A program made the translations under genes and the position numbers. From assembly GCA_014607495.2 (NCBI GenBank), contig CP053153.1, forward strand, positions 3,968,001-4,032,000: a stretch of DNA of 64,000 bases, read 5' to 3'. Below, piece by piece: positions 1-11,075 of the stretch. A model generated the notes under the pieces. That model saw only the letters and a program-made list of their open reading frames with translations, was not told where the DNA came from and ran no database searches. The stretch comes from Carposina sasakii. Lineage: Eukaryota; Arthropoda; Insecta; Lepidoptera; Carposinidae. How positions within the stretch are numbered: the stretch's first letter is position 1; each line of letters opens with the position of its first letter.

Positions 1-838
1 CTGTAGAGACAAGGTTTAAATATAGTCAAAAAGGGTACTTTTAAGATGGTATATTTTTAAATGTGTTGATTCTGAAATGTCAAAAAACATCAATTTCGAG
101 CGGTAAAAAGCTCAGTAAAAAGGCAAATGTCAGTCGATTTGTATTACTATCGTTCACGACTCACGACTACTCGTATATTTCTCTTGGAAATATCACTTTC
201 AGTACATTTACTGTAAGTACCACTAAAGTACCTAACTCTATATTACAATGTCAATGTTTTCTTTATCAAGTCATGACATAAAAACTGGTTTACTGGAAAA
301 CCTGGAGGACATAGGTTACTTTAGCAAGCAAAACTAGCAAAATCATGCTAGTTTTGCTTGAAAAACTGAAAATAGATCACAATCACTCAATTCTTATGTA
401 TTATGTATACGCTTATCTCGCTTGGGATTCTAGGAAAAGTTCGAATTTAAGCGACACGTGTTCTATACTCTATCTATAATGGGCTAACCACTAAGCGTAA
501 CGCTCTCTTCAATAATCTTATCCAAGCCCTTACGAGACTAATGACGTCATTAATTTTGTCAACACACGCAAATTCTTAATTGTTTCCATAATTTATTGTC
601 TACGTTGCATCATATTAAGGGGAGCAGATGGCGTTAATTTCGAAGCGTTTTGTAATCTGTCTTTCTGCTCTGAGTTATGTATGTAATGTATATTTAAATT
701 ATGTTCATATTTATTTATTCCTGTGCTGATGCGGGGATTCTGTAGAATACATCAGCTGCATCTCCTTCCGTGTCTTCCATATCGTAAGAGTTTATTAATA
801 GGAACGGCTGCTAGCTAGATAAGCTCCTAACTTGGCAC

Positions 839-915
839 TGATTTTATTTACATCTGTCCCCGCTTTGGTAAACGTGGCTGTGGGATCTCTTTGATGATCC
901 TGCGGTTCTGGCTAT
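839..915 (+). repeat. Short dispersed repeat family (CTGTCCCCGCTACGCTAAACGT)
   Basis: The core is CTGTCCCCGCTTTGGTAAAC, GTGGCTGTGGGATC, TGATCCTGCGGTTCTGGCTA. Other copies are at 1679-1765, 15485-15540 (inverted), 36118-36185, 36325-36400 (inverted), 40510-40565 (inverted) and 56975-57060. No termini were recognised. Confidence 0.65.
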
Positions 916-1775
916 AGGGATGTAGGGATATCGTATTTAATAAACATTGACAAAAAATGCCAAACATTTAGAACCATTTTATAGCTAACTAGTTTATTTT
1001 CTACAACCTAATATGCCAGTCCTAGGCTGTAATTTTCGGGCACGCGGACGAAGTTTCTTTGAGAGGAAGATACCTATTTATGGTGGTTTACTTATTATGA
1101 AAAAACATATTATGAAAAATATTTTCAAACTTACGATTTCTAAACAACCTACATCCTAAACCTACATCTTTTGTGGCGACCGCATGGAAAATTTTGGTGC
1201 AAACTTTATTGTAAACGTGAACTCGACTGAATCCGTAAATCTCCTAGTCTCGCTATTAAAGTCTTCCAATATTACATTAACCATAAAAATCCGGCGCGAA
1301 ACCAGGCCGCCATTGAACAGAATATAAATAATTCATAACTCTGCCCGATTCCTATTGGAATTGTGAAAAAAAAAACTATATAATAAATCCGCCCCAACGA
1401 GTTATAACTTATGGGCGAAAATTCTTGAAGTCACGTAATAAATTTGCTACACAAAATGTATTAAATAAGGCCCACTTGTACAGATGCGCAAATATAGAGT
1501 TAAGTTAAAAGATATTAGAATACATGACAGCTTTTTTTTAAATTTGAATTTGTGACTTCAATTCAGTGGCTCCACTTGAATTAAAGCTGAAAGCTATTTT
1601 TATTTTTATTTCTGTATTAAGTTTTAATTAAGTAATTAAGGAACACAGGCATTCTCTCAGTCGATAAGCTAGCAAATTGTCACTGATCATTTACGTCTGT
1701 CTCCGCTACGCTAAACGTGAATATGGGATTTACTTTATAATCTTGCAGTTCTGGCTACGCCATTTTAGGGACATT

Positions 1776-1850
1776 GTTGGCATAAACTTACTTTATTTGA
1801 TGTATAGAGTACGTAACCTTCGTTAAGGGTGGCAACCAAAAAACACTTTT
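1776..1850. repeat. Fragment of the mariner-type MITE family
   Basis: It shares TTGGCATAAACTTACTTT, AGAGTACGTA and CTTCGTTAAGGGTGGCAAC with the right ends of the copies at 55139 and 56521. Only this end is present. Confidence 0.65.
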
Positions 1851-2252
1851 GCATTATACAGTGCAAAAGATGGTATGCCTACATTTAATGAAGGATTTAC
1901 AAAAGATACTAGCGCCACGTCTGCTGCATTCATTTTATGGCTGAACTAGTTGTTGACGTCTCCTTCGTCCGAAGTCGGAACTCCTCATTCGGGAGCTCAC
2001 GTCCGTTTAGTTCGCGGAGACTGAGCTAGAAATGTCCTAGAGCTGGTTCACGTACCGTTCTAAATTAGAATTAGAAATTTCCAATAGTACCTATACTTTT
2101 TTGTTAGCTTTTTCTGCCTAGTACCTACAGTAGAGTCTTGCCATGGAATAACTCCAGTTCGCTCAAAGGAGCTGTGTCATAAGAAGCACTATACAGCATT
2201 TGTCATTATTTATGTTCATTCATCATCATCATGTGGTGCATATGCTAAATCT

Positions 2253-2360
2253 TGACCGCCGATTGGTGTAGTTGGTAGTGCCCACCCTGCCTACGACAAG
2301 ACCTTAGGGATCTTAGTTTGGGACTAGGGTAATGTGTTGTGAAGTATGTGAGTACTGTTG
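2253..2360 (+). mobile_element. tRNA-derived SINE, internally deleted
   Basis: The head GACCGCCGATTGGTGTAG is joined directly to the tail AAGACCTTAGGGATCTTAG; the B-box and middle are deleted. Confidence 0.7.
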
Positions 2361-2795
2361 ATACGTCCAGTCGCCCCTGACTTCGACAGGTCTCTACTTA
2401 TGTACCTATTACAGTAATAGTAAATACTGAGGCTAGACTAGTGCAGATGCTACCTTAGGTACATTCTCGAACTTAGATTATTGCTTTCGAGTGTCGACAA
2501 GTGTAGAAGCAACTTTACAATGAGCGGATTTATAAGCGACTGACAAATAAGACGAGAATCACGTAATTTGGTTAAAAATTAGTAGACAATAGACAGGTAA
2601 TAGACAGCGGCATTTACATAATACGCTCAGAAATCTGAAAAAAAATATGATATATTTTTCCTGGTAGAGTACTACTCGTATACCTAGGTAGTTAGGTGAG
2701 ATATAAAATATATTCAATATGCCGTTTGATACCGTTTCATGAAGAGAAAGTTACAGAATACATACGACATACTACGTACATGATATAGGAAACAT

Positions 2796-2860
2796 AATAA
2801 TTGGCACATAATAAAGATAAATAAAAAAATAATAATTGGCACATAATAAAGATAAATAAG
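2796..2860 (+). repeat. Tandem duplication of an AT-rich 36-bp unit
   Basis: AATAATTGGCACATAATAAA followed by GATAAATAA occurs twice in tandem. Confidence 0.8.
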
Positions 2861-3918
2861 AAATATAAATAAGAATTCTAGACCACCGGACATCTAAGTG
2901 CTTGTTTTTTTTCTTTTCAGTTTTTTTATATTATGTACATTATTTGGTTCTTTTTTAAGCAGTCGGGTTTTTGGATTTTTACATTATGTTTTTTGTTATG
3001 AGTACCTAGGTACTAATAGGTACGCTTCAAGAAACATGCTCAACATGCTCGGCAGCAAGAAGTTTTCGTCTTGCTGCTGTCTAAAATATGAGAGAATGGT
3101 TGTTACGCAAATTTCAATCGATATAGATCCTAAACGGTTGATCGAATCGAAAAATATTGAGAGAAACCTAATAATGAATTTTAAATACCTATTCAACGAT
3201 ACCCCACTCGATATAGTTTGTCGACTTTAATTTTTTTCATTTCACAAAATGGCGTCCAGTAGTCGCCATATTGGATTTTCACTAACGTCATGTCTTTAGT
3301 GACACTCCCCGGAGTAAGAGGAATCGATTGACGTAATCATAAAAACCGGTCGAGGCGTTTGGTCTGTGTAGTGCTTCAAAGGAACATACAATACATACAT
3401 ACATAGGCTGTTAAACACAAACGTGTAAAAAGAGGTTGCCCTTCGTGCACATTACACGTCATCCACTTTTCACATCCACTTTTCACCAGTTAGCCTGTTA
3501 AGTCCCACGTGGTGAACGTACTCGTACCGCTACTTTTCGGGCAAAAATACTCCATATAGCAATCGGTAACGAATCCATTGAAAAATGTTTCCATTCATAA
3601 TTAGTAGTTTAAGCTGTTGTTAATTAATCAGACTGACCATAGTTGCATGAAAACTATGTTGAAAGCTCAAACTCCTGGTATCCTGTGCATACACTTCCTA
3701 TTTTACGAGTCTGCAGTGTCTATACATTGTCAGGTCTACGGACAATTTCCATAAAGTTTCAAAGGCAATACAAACTTTTTGGGCAAATAGGGGAGGCGCT
3801 ACTGTCGATGTCCGATAAATATGCCCGATAAATTGGTTCGTTGGGCGTCATTGTGTACAAACTTGAATGAGATTGAATTTACTTGTTTTTACAGTTTTTT
3901 GTTCCATTTTAATATTGA

Positions 3919-4085
3919 CTAGTGGACGCCCGCGACTCCTCCCGTGGTACCAAAATGCGAAATTATGATGATTTTCCCTAGCCATGTTAGTGGGAACAAT
4001 ACGTGAAAACTGCATCGTCGGAGCCGTTTCTGAATTCTCGACAAAATTTACGTTAAAGAGTAACAAATATCCATCCTTCCATCCA
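3919..4085 (+). mobile_element. RTE-type LINE/SINE tail fragment, diverged
   Basis: It has AGTGGACGCCCGCGACTCC, then CTGCATCG and GCCGTTTCTGA. It is the most diverged of four copies (7745, 20603, 38474). Confidence 0.6.
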
Positions 4086-4510
4086 TACTTACAAACTTTC
4101 GCGTTTATAATACATATTAGTAGAATTTAAAGTTTTGAATTGAACACAAAGAAAGCAGGTCAGTAACAAATTCATCTTTTGACGCAGGTTCTAACTTAAA
4201 AACTAGCAATGTTAGCACAAAACGACTAAAAGTAGACGCTCTTTAAACACCGTTTATAATGAAAGCTGACATCGAAATGTATTTATTGCATATCTGTCAA
4301 AGTTAAAGCTATGTGTAGGTAGCTTAAGCAATGACTAAGGTAAAACAGTAATGCTTTATATATTTACTAGCAGCCCGCAGTTCCGGCTTCGCTCGGATAT
4401 TCGACTTTTACAGCTGTAGTTATGAAAATAGAAACTCCTTCCAATTCAAAGTGATAATAAGTTGCCAATTATTATATCTGACAGATGGACAGACCTAGGT
4501 TCTTTATTAA

Positions 4511-5008
4511 TTACGGAAAACTAATAAATTCACCCGTTAGAAGCGAATGTAAAGGTTCAGGTGGTGTAGAAATCATATTAATTTTGATTTTTCCTTGTAA
4601 ACAGCAAAACCCTTTTGATTCGTCTTTCCATTTTAAAGCAGAGCAATGTTGGCAGATGACATTTAAACTCCCCAAGGATATAGAAGAATCATTTTTATAG
4701 TCTATTGTAGATTCATAATTCATGCCAGAACACTCTTTATTAATCTATAGGACAGTAGAATTTTGGATGTTTTCTTGGTCAGCAGCAGTGGTGGCAGTGT
4801 CCATTTGAATTTCTGATACTGTACGTGCACTGTTTTCGTCAGCGGTCAAAACTGATTCTCCACGCAAACGACGACGCCTTTCCCGTTCTCTAGTCAACCT
4901 AGCTTCATTTTCTTCCTGTGATTCATTTGCCCGAGATACGCGCATTCGTTTAGCTCTTGAAGTCTGTGGACCTATATTTTGTTTACGCAGAGGCATTTTT
5001 TTTATCAA
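4511..5008 (-). pseudogene. Helitron Rep/helicase N-terminal fragment with an in-frame stop
   Basis: Reading from 5008 (or the MPLRKQ methionine at 4996), the first part is a highly basic Arg/Glu-rich region (SRANESQEENEARLTRERERRRR type) like the N-terminal repeats of insect Helitron proteins. A TAG at 4745-4747 interrupts it. The same frame then continues with a Cys motif, VICQHCSALKWKDE...GFCC, followed by GK and a PPEPL segment, the usual zinc-ribbon-like start of Helitron proteins. The frame ends at 4511 and no Rep or helicase domain follows, so this is a truncated, decayed copy. Helitron terminal hairpin and CTRR ends were not located. Confidence 0.75.
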
Positions 5009-5469
5009 CGTACGTAATACCTACTTAAAAAGAATCAGTTAGTTAAGTAAAGATTTTTTTAATGAATTTTTAGGCTTTATATTTATAAATCGATATTTAC
5101 AGTATTTTTTTTTTCAATTTTCAATAAAGAATGCGATGTTTTGACAGTACCTACCTATACATACCTACATATTATATCTATTTACTTTTTAATTAGATAA
5201 TTAAATTTTTAACATCAATATTTACAGTAAGTAATGAAAAGACCTTTCTTATACCTAAGTACCTACTTATTTATTTTAACCGAAACTTAACTACCTATTT
5301 TTTACCTATTCAAGGTTTCTTTGTACAAAATTATTATTATTTAAAATGAATCACATAAATTAAATTTTAAAAATCAATTGTAAACTTGAAACGAAGCGCC
5401 GCGCCGCGCCGCACTGAAAATTTTATAATTCGACACAACCATCAACGTTGTCTGCCCTCACGTGTCTCT

Positions 5470-5680
5470 GGGGGTCTTCCTAAGCGCGCGCTAGCGCGCT
5501 TCGGGTTTCGGGCCTTAGGGATGCCCCTGTGCCCGGGCAAAGTCTCGGCGCGCGACAGCGCGCCGGTCACTATTTATGCGGCCGGAGGCCGCGCTGCCTC
5601 GGCTTAGTCACCGAGGCAGCGAAGGACATAACTAAAATATATATTACATATGAGTGCATGGGGGAATGCCCATGCACTCC
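5470..5680 (-). repeat. Run of perfect hairpins in the LINE 3'UTR
   Basis: Consecutive inverted repeats: AGCGCGCGCTAGCGCGCT at 5483-5500 inside an outer CCTAA/TTAGG stem; TGCCCGGGCA at 5530-5539; a 7-bp stem with GACA loop at 5547-5564; GCGGCC/GGCCGC at 5578-5592; a perfect 10-bp stem at 5593-5620; and an 11-bp stem with a 6-base loop at 5652-5679. Stem-loops in LINE 3' ends can be recognised by the cognate RT. A cluster this dense is unusual. Confidence 0.8.
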
Positions 5681-6048
5681 GAAAAATAGGTACGACACAA
5701 CTTGTCGGTAGGACGGCAGGCAGACAGGCCGGGTAGATCCGCCGATCGGTCGGTGACGAGGAGATTTTGCCCCGCCCTCGGCCGATCGACACCCCCGCCC
5801 GCTACCGCCGCCCTACCGAGACTAGGCTAACACAAATAAAGCTATTATTTACAATATATAAACTAGGGACGGACATAGTAAAATGGGACATCATAATTAA
5901 AGGGACTTCACAAATAGGTAAATTATAATAATTTGTGCCACCTGGGCAAGAAAACTATATACATTAGTGTAGGCGCTTAGGGCCGATGAGTCGGCCATAG
6001 TGCGCCTACCAATGGGTCCGTCCTGTAAAAATGGGGTCAAATCCGGTA

Positions 6049-6685
6049 TTACCCGGCATCGCTGTCGAGTGGGATACTCAACAGCTCCCTCGGCTGTGGG
6101 CGGCCGTCTGGCGGCCTCGCATGAAGCGGAGCTAGCCCGCGGAGATGGGCGTGCGGCCCGTTGTCGGCGCGGTCGAACATTCGACGCGCCATTCGGGCCA
6201 CGAATTGCTCCACTTTCGTCATTTTGAGGTCCCGAGCGATGACGTCATTACGGACGTACCGCCCGGCCCTCGCAATGCTGCGGAGGGTGGAGCTCTGCAA
6301 GGCCTCAATCCTCTTTCTGTTTGAAACAGAGCAAAGTTGGAACCAGGCCGGGGCCGCGTACGTGAGACGCGGCCGAACATATAACTTGTACATGGTCAGC
6401 CTGGTTCGAAGGGGAAGCGTGGACTGCATGACAGGCCGCAGCAGGGCGCGCGCGGTCTTCGCGCTGCGCAGCACGTGCTCAACCATCCCAGTCATCCGCA
6501 GCCCACGATCGATTTGGCAGCCTAGATACCTGACAGTATTCTGCCAGGCTATCGGCTGCCCTCGAAGCGTGAGCCTGGGAGGGAGCTCTCGCTGCTGACC
6601 CGTCAGCAGGGCAACGGTCTTTGCCGGATTGGCTGACATCCGCCATCTGTCAAGCCAATCCGTGTCTGCCCGTTCGGGTCGCGCA
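6049..6685 (-). pseudogene. Jockey-clade reverse transcriptase, C-terminal part
   Basis: The frame is open from about 6685 (ADTDWLDRWRMSANPAKT) to a stop at 6049; the ATG at 6637-6639 is internal to the domain. Recognisable blocks are the RT thumb (NPAKT, then RYLGCQIDRGLRM), the LRPRLTYAAPAW-like segment (YVRPRLTYAAPAWF), and the C-terminal block with AGRYVRNDV, ARMARRMFDRAD and HARPPDGRPQPREL. This ending is shared by lepidopteran Jockey-type LINE ORF2. The catalytic YxDD region is missing, so the copy is dead. No frameshift is seen in the retained part. Confidence 0.85.
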
Positions 6686-6694
6686 CCTCAACAT

Positions 6695-6835
6695 GAGCCC
6701 ACCCCCACCACCGCCGTCGCCGCCGCCGCGCGCCGCCACTCGCCGCCACTGTCGTGCTGTGCGGACCGACCGACTGACACAACGACGGAACGCAGCCGCC
6801 GCCGCCGCCATCTCTGCCCTCGGCATTGTAAATGC
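6695..6835. other. CpG and CGG/GCC-rich stretch of unclear origin
   Basis: The stretch is built of CCACC, GCCGCC and CGCCGC runs. The minus strand has an ATG followed by five alanine codons in a frame open for about 50 codons, ending at 6646. It adjoins the LINE fragment. It may be the 5'UTR of that LINE or a host CpG-rich segment. I see no firm gene. Confidence 0.35.
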
Positions 6836-7744
6836 ATCTTGTGTATTAATATTAACATAAACGTGTTATGATATGTATATATTCGGAATCCTCATTTCAT
6901 CAGCTTTAATTTGATATGCATTTTGTTTTATGTTTATTGGTCTATGTCGGTAGGAACATCGAGTAATTGAAAAATAAGATCGTAAATTAAACTTGAACAC
7001 CACTAAAATCGTTATTGTGGCTAAACCTTAAAGGATAGACATATGATATCGCAGACTTTTTTATAGAACTTTTTGAGAAGAATAATTCCCCCATACATTG
7101 TTATTCTGTATTTTGAGTTATTTCAGCAGCGCACGCAATGCAAGCCTCCAAAAAGCTCGTTTTTCTTCCGTCCGTCTGATAACTGTTACGATTACTCTAA
7201 TAATTTCTTAAGTAGGTACACCTAAATTATACACCTATAGAATCCCTGGAATGTCTTCTTTCCATTATTGAAAACCGCATAGCTATTGATATAGTAGTTT
7301 TTGAGATCCTAGGTAACAAACACATTTTGGGCGCCCTTCGCAACTTCATTTTATACTATGTATAGATATAGCTCTTTGCAGCTTTAAACAAGTCGTTAAG
7401 AGGTCATTAATTACTGCAAACTTAATTTTACTTCAGAGCGGATACACCTGGTCATACCTGGCTGCTTTAACGAGCCAGGTTTTGTGAAAAACAAAACGAA
7501 AAATACTCAACCAATTTAAAAAATCAAGAATGATGAACTTTTACGGCTACAGCTGTAGTAAAACTGTATTAACATACGTAAGTGCTCCCACCCAGCAAAG
7601 AAATAACATATGTACATAAATATCCTGAGACATAGCTACATATCTCAGATGCCTGCAGGTGCAAAATACATAGGTTGTAATAATATGTAGGTTTATAGAT
7701 AAATCTATTCTTCTTCTATCTATAGGTATATTACATATAATAAA

Positions 7745-7946
7745 ATTGTAACGAATCGATGTTTGTGCACGCTAATCTCCGAAACGGCTGAACTGATTTC
7801 GATGCAGTTTTCAGGAATATGTTGTGACAGGTCCCACTTAACAAATAGGCAACTTTTTATCCCGGGAAAATGTTTTTATCCCGGATAATATCGACATTTT
7901 ATTTTTTCTGCAGTCCACGCGGACGGAGTCGCGGGCGTCTACTAAA
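7745..7946 (-). mobile_element. RTE-type LINE/SINE tail fragment
   Basis: The minus strand reads AGACGCCCGCGACTCCGTCC, then CCGGGATAAAAACATTTTCC, GGACCTGTCAC and GATTAGCGTGCACAAAC. It matches 20603-20840 and 38474-38690. Confidence 0.75.
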
Positions 7947-8687
7947 TTAGGATGTAGGAATAATATATTTTTTTTATTTGATACACCTAGTCATTAAATT
8001 AGCTCAGTTGAACCTCTTTTAGATAAGATGTCCATAAAAATATAATAACTGTATTTCACCCCTCTTTTAGGTACGGGTTGTAGTAGTGTTTGGGACCCAC
8101 GTACTTACTTCAAACAACCACCAAACATGAATAATACAAAACGAAATATTCAGATTCATAATACCTACCCATCGGTACCCATCCCCTTTCAGGTCGCGAG
8201 TAAATATTTTTCATCGCCCGTTAACATGCAAATCAAAGGCAATATCATCAAGTCAACGCTCAGAACTCGCTTATAAAGTTCCCTGAATAGAAGAGAGCGT
8301 GTCAGCGTCATGCCCGGTTATTAATTAGGGGTTGCCAGTTGCCACAAAAAGGTTCCGTGGTCCAGTAGCTGTGAGTCTATGACGCAGCCTCCTGCCGCAA
8401 AGGCAGTACCATATCGGCACCCGGCGCGGCCGCCCGCCCCGGCCAGCCATCTCGACACCGCCCGATTGAACGAATTTTGAATTTCATATCCATCAGTGTG
8501 CTCCAAGAAGGTTTTATGTGACTTTTTAAGGTCCTCTCTCATGCCAGCATTCAAAAAGTTTGGAACGCTTAAAATGTAATGGATGTTACTCTCTAGGTAT
8601 GTGCTTTGAATTTACGATTTCAGCGTAAGTTTTGTGAACTGTACGGTGTCGTAAAATAAATGTTTGAGCTTTTACTTCTTACAGGTA

Positions 8688-8790
8688 TTGTAATAATAAT
8701 AATAATAATCTTTATTTCAGGTACAACCCATATCATTAAAATCGTAAAATAAAATAAAATTGCAAAATAAAATAAAATATTAAAATAGTC
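8688..8790 (-). mobile_element. LINE 3' tail with AATAAAG-(ATT)n, reverse orientation
   Basis: The minus strand reads GTTGTACCTGAAATAAAGAT followed by (TAT)n, a typical LINE tail. The AT-rich A/T runs beyond are low complexity. Confidence 0.6.
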
Positions 8791-8924
8791 ATAATAAAAT
8801 ATTAATAATAATTAAAATAGTAATAATTCTAAATTCCTATCACTTTTAATAAAAAAATATTAATGTTCAGATAGAGTTATTCAAATGATGTTAATGAATA
8901 GATGCCGGAATTTTTAAAGTGTAT

Positions 8925-9058
8925 TTATGGCCGATTTTTCTAATGGGCAGATATCTGGAGGAAAGAGTTGATGCTTTCTCAATCTTGATTATGTTTTAGA
9001 GAAAGATAGCATCAAATAAATTTTTCAGATTGTCTGATATCTGAAAATCGGCCCATAA
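8925..9058. mobile_element. Small fold-back MITE with TTATGG(G)CCGATTTT ends
   Basis: The ends TTATGGCCGATTTTTC and GAAAATCGGCCCATAA are inverted. The inner pair GATGCTTTCTC / GAGAAAGATAGCATC is shared with the hairpin at 21820-21891. A single end of the family is at 38422-38470. Confidence 0.65.
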
Positions 9059-9989
9059 TATTATGTTTAGAAGAAACAACCTACAATTTTTTCTGAAATC
9101 CTCTACTAACTTTAGGTACACCAAAGGCTTATTTACCGAAAAACAGACATATCACATTAACGTTTACTTTTTTATAATATTTGTATTTTATTCAAAAGAA
9201 TATACATTAAACACCAAAGTAATAAAACTGTCAAATATAATAAATGAATACGATTACATAATTCATACAATTTTAATTATGAACGTAGTAATTAATTGGA
9301 ACAAACCGCACTGTCAACGCAGATAATCCTGTTTACTTATTGCTCTATACATATAGTAATATTTATTATTGTGTTGCTATATCAGTAGATGGTTACCATG
9401 TAGTAATGTAAACTTTACATGTAAACTCACTTCCAGAAATTGCCTTAATTTAGGCTCGCTAACTTTGATCTTCGCTTACAGCCAATTGCAAAAGCCGATA
9501 TTGAGAGATTTTATACATAGCGCAGATATAATCTTTAATAAAATTGATTTTATATAAAATTTTAAATTTAGAAAAATAAAATGTACGATTCATTTCGATC
9601 CTTAGAATTGCAATTGGCCGTTAGCAGTTAACATAAAAAAGGCACAAGACTAATTCCTCAGAAAGACAATAGCCGTGAAATAAAAACGACACTATACGAA
9701 GTACAAGATACTAATAATTCCAATGTTCCGAGGATATGACTGGGTCACATTCTTTCAATAACGTTCCTACTGAAAATAAGGCTTAGTTACAAGCCAGACT
9801 GTATTAAATACCATTAGGCCTATTAAAGCGTACAGGCCATTACATAAACCGTAATTACAGGCACAATTTCAGGAATAATTTAAAAACGATTAGTCCTCAA
9901 GACTGCTATTAAGCCAACTGTTTTTCAGGCTAAATGGGGATTTGGACTGTGCGTTATTTAATTTTACCATTTCCTGGTACATTTCATGA

Positions 9990-10085
9990 ACCGCCTGCCC
10001 AGCGTGGTGACCCCCTATGGTAGCAACCATGTGGAGTAAGGCCTTCGTCCAGCAGTGGACTGCAATAGGCCGATGTGTATTTTAT
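9990..10085 (+). mobile_element. RTE 3' end (KAFVQQWTAIG-type)
   Basis: It contains GCCTGCCCAGCGTGGTGACC, then TTCGTCCAGCAGTGGACTGC. This reads FVQQWTAIGR and stop, the C-terminus of lepidopteran RTE LINEs. Confidence 0.7.
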
Positions 10086-10800
10086 GATAATGACCTTATT
10101 GAACTATAAGGTTGCTCCATAAATGCATACCTATTATACAAGTACGTAGCGAAAACAATATGTTTCCGGGAAATAATTAGCAATTTCCAATCTCATCTCA
10201 CTATCGGACCAACACGAAAGGTGAAAAAAAAATCACTACACTATCAGTATATCATTCCTTACAATGACTTTTTAAATCTTGTCACTCTAATCTAAAAATG
10301 ATAAAATGTGTCATTAAGCATTTGGTTTGTTCAATTGTCTCTCATCTATGTGGACTGCAATTATAACATTTCATGCTGAAATAGAGATTAACAGAAAACA
10401 GTTAAATCTGAAGATTTTAAAAACAAAAACGATTACATCGAAGGATGGTAACAATTAAAGAAACCTCTTTGTTTGCGGACTAAATCCAGCGCCGTGGGAA
10501 AATTGAGGCAATGGGAAATAACAATTGTTTTCAGGAAATTGCAAGTTTATTTTCATAACAAAAGGTTAGGTCGGATCGGTCAAGTTATTTTTCTTAATCG
10601 TTTTTGGGAAAGGTTGGTATTTTTAGTCAGATATTATTTTCATCTCTATTAAAAATAGTAATCTTTAAGACCTACGCCCGGTAAAACCCTCGAATCTGAC
10701 TCATGGTATCTATCAAAGACAAATTTCGTGTTATAACCTGAGGTTATAACAATAAAAAGCTGCTGTCAAATGTCATTTTCAAATAGTGTTTAGCTTAGTG

Positions 10801-11075
10801 GTGGTTTTATAATAACATCATGTCTTCAAGAGGAAACAGATCTTGAACACTAATATACCTATAATATGATTCGGCGGGAAAAGCTGGAAGGGAGCGGGTG
10901 TAATTTTCTTGTGAAAATCAAAATTTATTTGTAAAATTTATTTGTGGCCGTACAGTGGTGTTTTCTGGTAGATAAGTTATATTTTGTTCACTTGTGATGT
11001 GAATCTAGTGCGTTAGTTGTGGTTTTATAATAACATCATGTCTTCAAGAGGAAACAGATCTTGAACACTAATATA
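10801..11075 (+). repeat. Exact 57-bp direct repeat 218 bp apart
   Basis: 10801-10857 and 11019-11075 are identical and each contains a small ORF, ATG to TGA, MSSRGNRS. The 161 bases between show no internal repeat. The cause is unclear: local duplication, or ends of an unknown element. Confidence 0.8.

Larger units (their letters stand above)
1..4365. other. Intergenic, AT-rich, repeat scraps
   Basis: This holds the repeats noted at 839, 1679, 1776, 2253, 2796 and 3919. The ORFs here are short, overlap on both strands and show no domain. I see no gene. Confidence 0.6.
5390..6690 (-). mobile_element. Truncated Jockey-type LINE: RT C-terminus and structured 3'UTR
   Basis: This is a GC-rich island in AT-rich surroundings. 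The minus strand encodes the end of a reverse transcriptase ORF (6049 to about 6685) and then about 650 bases of 3'UTR with multiple strong hairpins. The 5' side of the RT frame runs into a stop near 6690. Beyond it, 6695-6830 is a CGG/GCC-rich stretch which might be the element's own 5'UTR joined by internal deletion. That is a guess. Confidence 0.8.

Noticed and set aside
5386..5607. 73-codon plus-strand ORF in the hairpin-rich region
   Set aside because: It is read through palindromic 3'UTR of a minus-strand LINE. Its codons follow the hairpins, not a protein pattern.
8321..8554. 77-codon minus-strand ORF in a GC-rich patch
   Set aside because: The composition comes from a short GC-rich repeat-like patch and no domain is seen.
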